64,000 bases of DNA from positions 1 to 64,000 of the forward strand of contig JAHDQE010000080.1 in NCBI GenBank assembly GCA_018433975.1, read 5' to 3'. This stretch comes from Ornatilinea sp. (GTDB lineage: Bacteria > Chloroflexota > Anaerolineae > Anaerolineales > Anaerolineaceae). The notes under the pieces were generated by a model. It saw nothing but the letters and a program-made list of their open reading frames with translations. It searched no databases and had not been told where the DNA came from. Below are positions 32,128 through 41,135 of the stretch, one piece after another. A program made the translations under genes and the position numbers. Each line of letters begins with the position of its first letter. Position 1 is the stretch's first letter.

Positions 32128-33516
32128 TTATTTTCTTAACTGTTCACAAACCGCTTCATCGTAAGGAATTAAAGAAGCATAGTAACGCGTTACCCAATTT
32201 CCCGAACCGGGTTCTTCTTTATTCAACAAATTGTAAAGCAAACCCTGCGGATTCTGAGAAACCCAGGTTGATTCCTCCGGAGAAACTTCTTCAAAATTCG
32301 GAGCTTCCCAATAAGTAGTGCCCAGCGGGGCCAGGTGTACCCAGGTCTGGCCGGGTTTCAGAGGAAACGGATCTCCATTTTCGTCGACGAACCGGATTGG
32401 TCGAAGCTTCCCGGTAGTTTTCTCATATTCTTCATTCTGAGTCGTCCAAAAAATTTTATAAACCTGGCCATCGCGGAACAACAATGCCGGGGAACGTTTG
32501 ATATACATCATATCAATATCGTAAGCCACTTCAGTACAGGCACGATGATTGGCAAACAACACCACTACGTTTTCCATGGTGAGGTCGGCGTCGTTTAAAC
32601 GATCCGAAGCCCGCACAAAAGTTTTCCCATCTGCGTTATCCTGATAACGCAGATAAGACCCAAGCCCGGCATCGTACTTCCACAGGACCTGATCCACAGC
32701 ATTATAGATGAACCAGAATTGGTCCGCTTTGCTGCCACCCTGCGGAGCTTCGTCTGAAAATTCCATTCCACTCAACGCTGTCGGATCCAATCCCTGCGAA
32801 TTTTCCCGGGCAATATCCTCCAGCTTGGTGACCGGAATCATCGCGCTGTTGATATCGTCCCCGTCCGAGCCAAAAACATTGCTGTGCTGGCTGAGATTCG
32901 CCGCGACACCCTTATAGGCTGAAGCCATCACCAGGAAACCATTGTAAAGCGACCGCAGGCTTTCATACGGAAGCCGTCCGGAACGTATCGGGCCAATTTC
33001 TGCATGGTCGCTCAGGAGCAAATCCCCGCCATTCTGTGCCGGAGCTTCTGCCGGATAATCGCCGTAAAACATCGCCAGAAAACGGCTCATGCCTTCACCA
33101 ATGTAGAGTTCAAACACGATTGGGCTGAAAGACAGACCGGCCTGGGGGCGAGCCGCGGGCGGCCAGTTGGTAACAGAGACCAGCGCGGGGGATAATGAAA
33201 GTGTATCCGGGTTCAAAACAGGCAGCCCGGTCAATGGATTGATAACCCCACTGGGGGAGGATTGCGGTTCATCCGTGGGAAACACCGGATCCGTTTCGCT
33301 GTCTGGCGTCGGGGTTGGCGAAACGAGCAACGATCCATTTTCAACATTGACCGGTACCGCTTCTTTGGCTTTTATCGCATCTTGATTTTGCGGAACGGCA
33401 GTCTCAACCACTTCATTGGCTCCTGATTCAGAGGTGGCGCCATTCGAAACCCCACACGCAAGCGAAACCAGAGCCAAAACCATTATTAAAATAAATAAAC
33501 TGTGTCTTCTCTTCAC
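32128..33516 (-). CDS. DUF3048 (YerB-like) lipoprotein, copy 1
   Basis: A 462-residue predicted lipoprotein (lipobox 'SLAC'). The GTG at 33516 is preferred over one at 33525. It sits 8 bases after AAAGGAG and gives a compact basic N-terminus before the hydrophobic stretch. An acidic Ser/Pro/Thr-rich linker leads to a DUF3048 domain with 'INPLTGLPV', 'RPQAGLSFSPIVFELYIGEGMSRF' and 'IGPIRSGRLPYESLRSLYNG'. It closely resembles the downstream copy along its whole length, which points to tandem duplication. The C-terminal half ('TTGKLRPIRF', 'GQTWV') is also shared. Confidence 0.85.
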   Translation of the reverse strand: MKRRHSLFILIMVLALVSLACGVSNGATSESGANEVVETAVPQNQDAIKAKEAVPVNVENGSLLVSPTPTPDSETDPVFPTDEPQSSPSGVINPLTGLPVLNPDTLSLSPALVSVTNWPPAARPQAGLSFSPIVFELYIGEGMSRFLAMFYGDYPAEAPAQNGGDLLLSDHAEIGPIRSGRLPYESLRSLYNGFLVMASAYKGVAANLSQHSNVFGSDGDDINSAMIPVTKLEDIARENSQGLDPTALSGMEFSDEAPQGGSKADQFWFIYNAVDQVLWKYDAGLGSYLRYQDNADGKTFVRASDRLNDADLTMENVVVLFANHRACTEVAYDIDMMYIKRSPALLFRDGQVYKIFWTTQNEEYEKTTGKLRPIRFVDENGDPFPLKPGQTWVHLAPLGTTYWEAPNFEEVSPEESTWVSQNPQGLLYNLLNKEEPGSGNWVTRYYASLIPYDEAVCEQLRK

Positions 33517-33684
33517 AAAAAGCACTCCTTTACCAGTATTCTGTTCTGTTTGTTTCGATGAGAGATTAACGAGATCAAATTACAAATACATTATCCCACA
33601 AATTTTATCCGATTCACTATACAGTTTTGTAATGCAGATTAGAATCGACTCATATACCAGACACAATCTTCTCCAAATCGAGAC

Positions 33685-34650
33685 CTAGGCCTGCTTGCTA
33701 GCTTCATCCAGACGAGTCAGCTCCTCCTCGCTCAATTCCACTTCGAGAGCGCCCAAATTATCCTGAAGCTGCTCCAGCGTCCGCGGCCCAATGATCGGAC
33801 TGGTAACATCGGGCTGGTTAAGCAGCCATGCCAGGGCAATCTGGGAAACCATCCTACCTTTTTTGGATGCCGCAATTTGATCCATCAGGTTTAAAAGCGC
33901 CCAATTTTTCTCAGAGAAGTATCGGGAAGCACTGTGCTGCCTTGCGCTGGGAATATCCGTTTGATCACGCCGATATTTTCCGGTCAAAAAACCACCGGCC
34001 AGCGGGCTGTAGGGAATTACCCCAATTCCATATTCCCAACACACAGAAGATAATTCCCGCTCAAACTCCTCCCGGTGGACCAGATTGTAATGCGGCTGCA
34101 GGCTGTCAAAACGTACGAGGTTCAAACGTTCGGAAGTCCACAAAGCCTGCATAAGACGCCAGGCGGGAAAATTAGAACAGCCAATATAGCGCACTCTTCC
34201 CTGACGTACCAGATCATCTAAAGCAGACAATGTCTCGGCGATGGGGGTTCGTTCATCAAACCAGTGCACCTGGTACAGATCGATATAATCCGTATTCAAA
34301 CGACGCAGCGATTCTTCCACAGCATGAAAAATATGCGCACGCGAAAGCCCTTCATCATTAGGGCCGGCTCCCATTTGTCCACGCACTTTGGTGGCAATCA
34401 CAACCTGGTGCCGGGGTATGCTGAATTTTTGCATCCAATTCCCAATAATCTTCTCGGCCACACCGCCCGGGTTCCCTTCCACCCATTTTGAGTAAATATC
34501 CGCTGTGTCGATAAAATTAATTCCAGCCTGATAAGCAGCATTTAATATCTCGAATGAAAGTTCTTCATTGGCTGTCCAACCAAACTGCATGCTTCCCAAA
34601 CACAACGGAGATACTTTTAACCCCGTGCGTCCCAGATTTCGATATTCCAT
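33685..34650 (-). CDS. Aldo/keto reductase
   Basis: A 321-residue (beta-alpha)8 NADPH-dependent reductase. The catalytic tetrad is visible: Asp in 'FIDTADIYS' with its Tyr, Lys in 'VIATKVRG' and His in 'YQVHW'. 'GCSNFPAW' and the C-terminal 'IIGPRTLEQL' form the cofactor site. It resembles the YajO/Tas-type group; the substrate cannot be told. A typical ribosome site (AAGGAGG) precedes ATG 34650. It stands alone, divergent from the carboxylase operon across a gap of 267 bases. Confidence 0.9.
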   Translation of the reverse strand: MEYRNLGRTGLKVSPLCLGSMQFGWTANEELSFEILNAAYQAGINFIDTADIYSKWVEGNPGGVAEKIIGNWMQKFSIPRHQVVIATKVRGQMGAGPNDEGLSRAHIFHAVEESLRRLNTDYIDLYQVHWFDERTPIAETLSALDDLVRQGRVRYIGCSNFPAWRLMQALWTSERLNLVRFDSLQPHYNLVHREEFERELSSVCWEYGIGVIPYSPLAGGFLTGKYRRDQTDIPSARQHSASRYFSEKNWALLNLMDQIAASKKGRMVSQIALAWLLNQPDVTSPIIGPRTLEQLQDNLGALEVELSEEELTRLDEASKQA

Positions 34651-34917
34651 GATTTCCTCCTTAATAACTTATAGAACGGATCATTCTTATTATAGGGGGT
34701 TCTGTTCATCCTGCAGTGCGATGTACAGCAAATCCTCCCGAAAAACCGGGATTTCTTCTCTACAAATAAGGAGGAATATCCAGGTTATTTATGGCTTTCA
34801 TCCATAAGGCTGCAAAAATAATAAGGTAAAATTTGTATTAGGTGAAATAGTGATGGAGGAGTTGGCTTAGTCTATTTCCCTTATTCATCAATCCAAACAC
34901 TATATTAAGGAATCCCT

Positions 34918-36471
34918 ATGTCAGAAGAAGATCCTAGAATTCTTGAACTGCGAGCCATGCGCGAAAAAACTCGGCAGGGGGGCGGCGAAAAAAGAACCGC
35001 ACGGCAACACGCTAAGGGCAAACTGACCGCGCGAGAAAGGATTGCCCTCCTTTTAGACCCCAACACTTTCCAGGAATTGGAACCTTTTATCGTACAGCGA
35101 GCCGATCATCTTGATTCAAGCGATGATCCATATCTCGGTGATGGCGTCGTCACAGGCAGTGGGAAGATTAATGGTCGCACGGTATATCTTTATGCTCAGG
35201 ATTTCACCATCATGGGTGGTTCCCTGGGAGAAATGCAAAGTCGAAAGATCACGCGGGTAATGGACCTGGCTGTCCAGGGAGGATGCCCGATTATCGGCCT
35301 GATTGACTCCGGCGGAGCCCGTATTCAGGAAGGTGTTCGCAGCCTGGGCGGATATGCAGAAATTTTCCGCCGGAACGCACAGTATTCCGGAGTAGTGCCG
35401 CAAATCAGCCTGATTTTAGGTCCCTGTGCCGGAGGTGCCGCTTATTCACCCGCAGTCACCGATATGATCATCATGGTGGACAAACAATCCTACATGTTCC
35501 TGACCGGCCCGGAAGTCATCAAATCTGTTACCGGTGAAGTAGTTGATTTTGAAAGTCTTGGCGGAGCCGAAGTCCATCTGGCTGTCAGCGGCATCGCTCA
35601 TTTAACTACCCGAACGGAACAGGACGCTCTGGCAACCTGCCGGAGTGTAATCGGCTATCTGCCTTCCAATAATGTCGAAAATCCTCCATTTGAAAATACA
35701 GGAGATGATCCCGAACGAATGGAAGAAAGCCTGAACCATCTTGTTCCCGCAAACCCGGCAACACCATACAGCATGCATGAAGCCATCGAGAAGATTGTGG
35801 ACACCGGATCATTCCTGGAACTGCAATCCCGATATGCGTGCAATGCAATTGTAGGACTGGCTCGATTGGGCGGGAACAGTGTGGGGATTGTATCTCAGGA
35901 GCCCAACATCCTGGCCGGCATTGTGGATATCGATGCGGCCGACAAAATCGCCCGCTTTGTGCGTTTCTGTGATTGCTACAACCTTCCCATCATCACCTTC
36001 ATCGACTCCCCCGGCTTTCTTCCGGGAGTTGATCAGGAACACAGAGGCATTATCCGCCACGGCGCAAAAATTCTTTACGCGTACGCTGAAGCCACAGTTC
36101 CAAAGGTCAGCGTGGTTACCCGCAAAGCTTATGGGGGAGCCTATGTTGTCTTAAGCAGTAAATACATGGGCACAGACGTAACCTTTGCCTGGCCCAGCGC
36201 TGAAATCGCGGTTATGGGGCCGGAAGGCGCAGCCAACATCCTTTACCGGAAACAAATTGACGCAGCTGAAGATCCGGAAGCAGAACGAGCTAACCTGACT
36301 GAAGAATATCGGAAACGTTTCCTGAACCCTTATGCTGCCGCACAGGCAGGCTACATTGATGATGTCATCGAACCCCGCGAAACCCGATCGAAGATCATCA
36401 CCGCATTATCGGCGATCCGCGATAAAAGCGTTTCAACACTCCCACGCAAACACGGCAACATGCCTGTTTAA
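34918..36471 (+). CDS. mmdA: Methylmalonyl-CoA decarboxylase, carboxyltransferase subunit
   Basis: A 517-residue acyl-CoA carboxylase carboxyltransferase of the PccB/MmdA type. It has two crotonase-like halves with oxyanion glycine motifs ('IDSGGARIQEG' and 'PGFLPGVDQEHRGIIRHGAK'). It moves the carboxyl group of (S)-methylmalonyl-CoA to biotin. The downstream genes supply a gamma-like membrane anchor, the biotin carrier and a Na+-pump beta subunit, so this works as a decarboxylase pump rather than an ATP-driven carboxylase; there is no biotin carboxylase gene. It is the first gene of the operon. Confidence 0.92.
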   Translation: MSEEDPRILELRAMREKTRQGGGEKRTARQHAKGKLTARERIALLLDPNTFQELEPFIVQRADHLDSSDDPYLGDGVVTGSGKINGRTVYLYAQDFTIMGGSLGEMQSRKITRVMDLAVQGGCPIIGLIDSGGARIQEGVRSLGGYAEIFRRNAQYSGVVPQISLILGPCAGGAAYSPAVTDMIIMVDKQSYMFLTGPEVIKSVTGEVVDFESLGGAEVHLAVSGIAHLTTRTEQDALATCRSVIGYLPSNNVENPPFENTGDDPERMEESLNHLVPANPATPYSMHEAIEKIVDTGSFLELQSRYACNAIVGLARLGGNSVGIVSQEPNILAGIVDIDAADKIARFVRFCDCYNLPIITFIDSPGFLPGVDQEHRGIIRHGAKILYAYAEATVPKVSVVTRKAYGGAYVVLSSKYMGTDVTFAWPSAEIAVMGPEGAANILYRKQIDAAEDPEAERANLTEEYRKRFLNPYAAAQAGYIDDVIEPRETRSKIITALSAIRDKSVSTLPRKHGNMPV

Positions 36472-36503
36472 AACACTTTCGGACAACGAGGTATTTTTCA
36501 ACT

Positions 36504-36887
36504 ATGAATCCTATTCAAGTTTCTCTGCTGATCACCGGCATCGGAATGGGATTGGTTTTTATCGCAATTATCTTGCTGTGGGCCATGATGGAACTGGTCG
36601 TCAAGAGCACCGCCGACAAACCCACCAAGCTCAATGAGGATTCAAGCGAAACCGGAGAGGCCGGTGATTTTATTCAACCCGCCCCTCGGGAAGATCAATC
36701 CGCTCGAAGAAAAGCGGCAGCAGCGGCGGTAGCGTTTGCTATTGCGGCTGAAAAAACCATCCCCATTTCCCAACCCGAGCTGCCCGCTCAGGGCAATCTC
36801 AGCACGTGGCAGGCAGTTATGCGTGCCGGCAACCTCAACCAAATTTCAAATTTCCAAAAACGAAGCCCCAAAGGATCCAAACGATGA
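36504..36887 (+). CDS. mmdD: OadG-family membrane anchor (delta/gamma subunit)
   Basis: A 127-residue protein with one N-terminal membrane helix (about residues 7-30, 'GIGMGLVFIAIILLWAMM'). An acidic and Ala-rich linker follows, then a C-terminal segment 'STWQAVMRAGN'. This is the usual build of the small OadG/MmdD subunit, which holds the complex together. It starts 32 bases after mmdA and overlaps the biotin carrier gene by 4 bases (ATGA). Confidence 0.85.
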   Translation: MNPIQVSLLITGIGMGLVFIAIILLWAMMELVVKSTADKPTKLNEDSSETGEAGDFIQPAPREDQSARRKAAAAAVAFAIAAEKTIPISQPELPAQGNLSTWQAVMRAGNLNQISNFQKRSPKGSKR

Positions 36888-37330
36888 AATTGCGCGTAAA
36901 GATTGATGACACTTTTTATGAGGTTGAAATTGAAAATGTTACCACCCGCCCCGTGATTGCCCGGGTGGACGGCGAAACATTTGAAGTCTATCCCGAAGAA
37001 GCTGCCGGTCCGACCCCTGCGGCAGCTGTGCAGGAAGTACCCTCTCTCTCTGCACAACCGCATCCGCCTGCGGCTCCCATTACCCCACCCCAAGCTGCGG
37101 CTGCTCCCACAGGCGGGAAAGCCGTACCGGCTCCCATCCCCGGCGTTATTCTCTCCATCAGTGTGAAAGTTGGCGAAGAAGTTTCTATCGGCCAGGAATT
37201 ATGTATTCTGGAAGCCATGAAGATGAACAATGCTATCCGGGCAAACCGTGCCGGTAAAATTGGTGCGATCCATGTGACACCCGGTGACCATGTTACCCAC
37301 AACCAGCTTTTGATGGAATTCACCGACTGA
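36884..37330 (+). CDS. mmdC: Biotin carboxyl carrier subunit
   Basis: A 148-residue protein. The start at ATG 36884, overlapping the OadG stop, is preferred over earlier in-frame Met codons inside oadG. Residues 1-50 form a short strand-rich domain, residues 50-80 are an Ala/Pro linker that lets the arm swing, and residues 80-148 are a biotinyl domain. The biotin-accepting Lys is in 'EAMKMNN'. It carries the carboxyl group from MmdA to the membrane beta subunit. Confidence 0.94.
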   Translation: MKLRVKIDDTFYEVEIENVTTRPVIARVDGETFEVYPEEAAGPTPAAAVQEVPSLSAQPHPPAAPITPPQAAAAPTGGKAVPAPIPGVILSISVKVGEEVSIGQELCILEAMKMNNAIRANRAGKIGAIHVTPGDHVTHNQLLMEFTD

Positions 37331-37345
37331 TAGGAGCTCGTCAAC

Positions 37346-38464
37346 ATGGATTTTTCTGGAATACTGAGCGAAATCACCCGCGGTTTTACTTCTTTTTATT
37401 GGGGGAACGCTGTAATGATCGCGGTGGGCTTCATTTTGATTGCGCTGGCCGTCATCAAAGAATACGAGCCTGTGCTGCTGCTCCCGATTGGGTTTGGCTG
37501 TATTCTTGCCAACCTGGGAATGTCCGCGGACACCGGCGTCTTTAAAGTAATTTACGATGCGGGGATTAAAACAGAACTGTTCCCTCTTCTGATTTTTATT
37601 GGCGTTGGCGCGATGATTGATTTCAGGCCGCTCCTGGCGATGCCACACATGGTGCTGCTGGGCGCTGCCGGACAGTTTGGAATCTACGGCACACTCATTC
37701 TGGCAACCCTGCTTGGGTTCCCCTTGAATCAAGCCGCCTCTATTGGCGTGATTGGCGCAATTGATGGACCGACCGCTATTTTCGTTGCATCCAAATTAGC
37801 ACCGGAACTCCTGGGTCCTATCGCAGTAGCTGCTTATTCCTACATGAGTCTGGTACCCATTATCCAACCTCCTGTAATGCGTCTGTTGACGACCAAAAAA
37901 GAACGCCTGATCCGCATGGAATACACCGCAAGGCCGGTCTCAAAGACTGCCGTGATCATCTTCCCACTGGCGGTCACCATCGTGATCAGCCTGATCGCTC
38001 CAGATGCGGCCCCATTGATCGCGACATTAATGTTGGGCAACTTGTTAAGAGAAGCCGGAGTAGTTGAGCGTCTGAGAAAATCAGCAGAAAATGAAATCAT
38101 CAATATTGCCACGCTCTTCCTTGGGTTGGCAATTGGTTCGACCATGGTCGCTGAAAGTTTCATCAACCTCCAGACATTGATGATCCTTGGGTTGGGGTTA
38201 CTGGCTTTTATACTGGATACCGCGGCCGGAGTTTTGTTTGGCAAATTGATGTGTTTCGTTACCGGCGGGAAGATCAACCCATTAATTGGTGCATGCGGGA
38301 TCAGTGCCTTTCCGATGGCAGGACGGCTTTCAGCACAGATGGCCCAGGAAGAAGATTTTGATAACTTCATTCTGATGCATGCAATGGGCTCAAACACAGC
38401 CGGGCAGTTAGGAAGCGTCATTGCAGGTGGGCTGCTCCTGGCGCTGGTTTCAGGTATGATTTAA
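37346..38464 (+). CDS. mmdB: Na+-translocating decarboxylase beta subunit (OadB/MmdB family)
   Basis: A 372-residue multi-pass membrane protein that decarboxylates carboxybiotin and exports Na+. It has the conserved 'GAIDGPTAIF' segment, whose Asp is the key ion-coupling residue in OadB, plus 'GTFLA'-like helices and the C-terminal 'HAMGSNTAGQLGSVIAGG' region. It lies 15 bases after the biotin carrier gene and is followed by a strong terminator. Energy from methylmalonyl-CoA decarboxylation to propionyl-CoA is thus stored as a sodium gradient, typical of succinate- or propionate-forming fermenters. Confidence 0.94.
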   Translation: MDFSGILSEITRGFTSFYWGNAVMIAVGFILIALAVIKEYEPVLLLPIGFGCILANLGMSADTGVFKVIYDAGIKTELFPLLIFIGVGAMIDFRPLLAMPHMVLLGAAGQFGIYGTLILATLLGFPLNQAASIGVIGAIDGPTAIFVASKLAPELLGPIAVAAYSYMSLVPIIQPPVMRLLTTKKERLIRMEYTARPVSKTAVIIFPLAVTIVISLIAPDAAPLIATLMLGNLLREAGVVERLRKSAENEIINIATLFLGLAIGSTMVAESFINLQTLMILGLGLLAFILDTAAGVLFGKLMCFVTGGKINPLIGACGISAFPMAGRLSAQMAQEEDFDNFILMHAMGSNTAGQLGSVIAGGLLLALVSGMI

Positions 38465-38507
38465 TCTTCAGATTTAATCTTTAAACTCTTTCCAATATAA
38501 TTTTTCT

Positions 38508-38544
38508 ATCACCCGATATCCCTGGGATATCGGGTGATTTTTTT
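38508..38544 (+). terminator. Terminator of the mmd operon
   Basis: ATCACCCGATAT and its complement form a long stem (38508-38522 with 38524-38538) with a tight CCCTGGG turn, followed by seven Ts. Confidence 0.9.
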
Positions 38545-38639
38545 GAAAAGTCTTTAAACTCTTCTGCCGCAATTTCACTCCAAAAAGGATTGGATGTATA
38601 ATCATTTCAAACCATTTTTGCAAGTGAAAAGGAAGCACC

Positions 38640-41051
38640 GTGCTGGATCTTTATCTGCTCCCCCTCAACTTAGCCGGCGGGAATGAAGAGCAATATTTAC
38701 CTGGACTGCTGGCAGCCAGGCCAGGCAAAAAAACGGAACGAAGCCGTGCGAATGATATTTTTATCATTTTGCTCAGCCTGGTTGATGGACCTCCATCATA
38801 TCCTCAGGACATTTCGAACAGCCTTCACCATCTGGCCGCAACTTATTTCAGAACACGTGGGTCCATCACTTCCGGATTGCAGGCCGTTGCCGAAGAACTC
38901 AACAAATACCTCCTGAAACATAACCTGAACCAACCCAAGGAGGAAGCACAGACCCTTGGACTGGTAAACCTGATGGTGCTCAGAAGAGACCAGCTTTATA
39001 TTGCAAACGCCGGCCCCACTCACACCATTTTATTAAATGAAACTCAAATCGAAGATTTCCATGATCCGGTGGACGCAGGTAGAGGATTAGGAATTTCAAG
39101 GGCCATCCAGTTAAAATTCTATCGCGCGCAGGTAAAGCACAATGATCTCATCCTGCTCTGCGCAAAGCCGGCCGAAAAATGGACAAAAGAAACTTTTCAG
39201 AACAGCACAAAAATTTCGCTGGATAACCTGCGCCGCCGCCTGATCAGTCAGGCGGGCTCTGACCTCGAAGCCGCTGTAATGCAGTTTAAACCGGGTGAAG
39301 GAGAAATCCATTTCCTCAAACCACGTGTGCCAGAGGCCGTGGAAACCGCTCCGGAATCCCGGGTAGAGGATAAAGAGCCGGCTCCTGCCGTGCAGGAAGT
39401 CTTGATCCACAAAGAATCGCAAGAACCACATTCCGGGATTCAACCAGAACAAACTCCGCCGGAAGTCATTCCCTCCGAACCGGAGGTACCAGAGGCCACC
39501 GGGACCTTCCCGGTACCAATTCCACAAGATCCTTCCTCTCCACAGGTAGAGACGCCGCCTTCCCCATCCGTTCAACCGCGGAAATCCGAAGTCCGACGTC
39601 CACAGCAGAGACCGGCTTATACACCCTCACCCGGCAAATCACGTTCAAAACCAGCGGTAAAACCGCAGCCCCAATTGGTGAAGAAAGTTACAGAGAGCAA
39701 AAAAGCCAATTGGAAACGAAAATTTGCCGATTCATGGTTGTCTTTCCGCGCGGATATTCACAGGACACAAGATAGATTTCTGACCTTCGCAGGGAGGCTG
39801 CTTCCAGGTTCAACCGAGCCAGGGGAAAATTTATCTCCGGCCAGAATGTTAATGATCGCTGTCATTGTGCCCATCCTTGTGGTCGCTATCGCGACAACCT
39901 TTTACTTCTACCAGGGCCGGGGGGGGCAGCGTGAGGAGTTGCTGCAAAGCGCCCAACAATCTGCGGCACTTGCCGAAAACGAGACAGATCTGACTCTGAA
40001 GCTAAATCATTGGGCACAGACCATCCACTGGCTGGATCAAGCGGATGAGTTTGGACAATCCGAACAATCCATCGCCCTGCGCCTGCAGGCACAAAACGCG
40101 ATTGATAGTATTGATGGTATCATCCGGCTGGATTTCGAACCCATCTTGACGGATGCTTTTAACTCATCCGTCAAGATTACAAAAATTGATTCTTCTACAA
40201 CAGATATCTATCTTTTCGATCAAGCGGGCAGCAGAATACTGCGCCTTTTCCTCACCGGAGAAGGTTATAAAATCGATACGGATTTTGATTGTGGGTCAAT
40301 CCCGCCCGTTGAAAAGCTGGTTGATTTTGTCACCCTGCCCCCTGGCGCCCCATTTAATGCCACGGTTCTGGCAACGGACAGCAAAGGGAATTATGTCTAC
40401 TGTGCTCCCGATTCCGAACCGGCTGCCCAACAATTTATTCCTCCCGATAATTTTAGCTGGGGTGAAATTTCCCATATCACCCTGGACGCCAATCATCTTT
40501 ACGTGCTGGACCCCGAAAAGAACGGTTTGTGGGTAATTCCTGCTTCCATGGACCCCAATAACGAAGAAGTGCAAGTGTTGAATTTTTCGGAATATTCTCC
40601 GGTCCTGATTTTTACCAATTATGTACCCAAGCTAAAAGATATCATCGATATTGCAGTAAACGGAGAAGATATCTATCTGCTGCATGATGACGGACAAATG
40701 ACGCTATGCAATACGAACGTGCTCGCATTTGGCCAAACCAACTGCACCGACCCGGCCTTATATGATGACCCACGTCCTGGAAAAGAAAAGGAAGTGGCTG
40801 CTTTCACCGGCGTGAATTTTACCCACATCCTTTCAACCCAACCGCCTGAGCCATCTCTTTTCATTCTGGATGCTGATGGACAAATCATCAATCAATTCAG
40901 TCTGCAATTAAATCTCCGGCGGCAGCTTCGTCCCAGCCCGAACGATCAGGTGTTCCTGACCAATGAGCACCCCACGGCATTTACAATCACAAACACCCGG
41001 GTTGCTTTTATCGCTTTCGGAAATATTCTTTACGAAGCCACACTTCCCTGA
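38640..41051 (+). CDS. Degenerate PP2C-like / membrane / propeller-like protein
   Basis: An 803-residue protein from GTG 38640, with an AAGGAAG site just upstream. Residues 1-215 follow a PP2C phosphatase layout ('SLVDGPPSYP', 'LYIANAGPTHTILL', 'HNDLILLCAKP'). The metal-binding Asp-Gly pairs are largely missing, so catalysis is doubtful. Residues about 220-365 are a Pro/Glu-rich linker. One membrane helix lies at about 402-424. The rest, outside the cell, has repeated strand segments that could form a propeller. The layout resembles signalling proteins that link a cytoplasmic sensor to an external domain. A hairpin follows the gene. Confidence 0.7.
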   Translation: MLDLYLLPLNLAGGNEEQYLPGLLAARPGKKTERSRANDIFIILLSLVDGPPSYPQDISNSLHHLAATYFRTRGSITSGLQAVAEELNKYLLKHNLNQPKEEAQTLGLVNLMVLRRDQLYIANAGPTHTILLNETQIEDFHDPVDAGRGLGISRAIQLKFYRAQVKHNDLILLCAKPAEKWTKETFQNSTKISLDNLRRRLISQAGSDLEAAVMQFKPGEGEIHFLKPRVPEAVETAPESRVEDKEPAPAVQEVLIHKESQEPHSGIQPEQTPPEVIPSEPEVPEATGTFPVPIPQDPSSPQVETPPSPSVQPRKSEVRRPQQRPAYTPSPGKSRSKPAVKPQPQLVKKVTESKKANWKRKFADSWLSFRADIHRTQDRFLTFAGRLLPGSTEPGENLSPARMLMIAVIVPILVVAIATTFYFYQGRGGQREELLQSAQQSAALAENETDLTLKLNHWAQTIHWLDQADEFGQSEQSIALRLQAQNAIDSIDGIIRLDFEPILTDAFNSSVKITKIDSSTTDIYLFDQAGSRILRLFLTGEGYKIDTDFDCGSIPPVEKLVDFVTLPPGAPFNATVLATDSKGNYVYCAPDSEPAAQQFIPPDNFSWGEISHITLDANHLYVLDPEKNGLWVIPASMDPNNEEVQVLNFSEYSPVLIFTNYVPKLKDIIDIAVNGEDIYLLHDDGQMTLCNTNVLAFGQTNCTDPALYDDPRPGKEKEVAAFTGVNFTHILSTQPPEPSLFILDADGQIINQFSLQLNLRRQLRPSPNDQVFLTNEHPTAFTITNTRVAFIAFGNILYEATLP

Positions 41052-41064
41052 AATTTTTTATGGG

Positions 41065-41099
41065 CATAAAAAACAGACGCTGTTGAACAGCGTCTGTTT
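41065..41099. terminator. Bidirectional terminator between convergent genes
   Basis: AAACAGACGCTG (41071-41082) and its complement (41088-41099) form a 12-bp stem with a 5-base loop. The minus-strand side has a six-T tail, so it best serves the repeat-protein gene; the plus-strand side is weaker. Confidence 0.82.
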
Positions 41100-41135
41100 C
41101 TGTTATACCTATTATTTTATTAAAGCAGGCGAATT

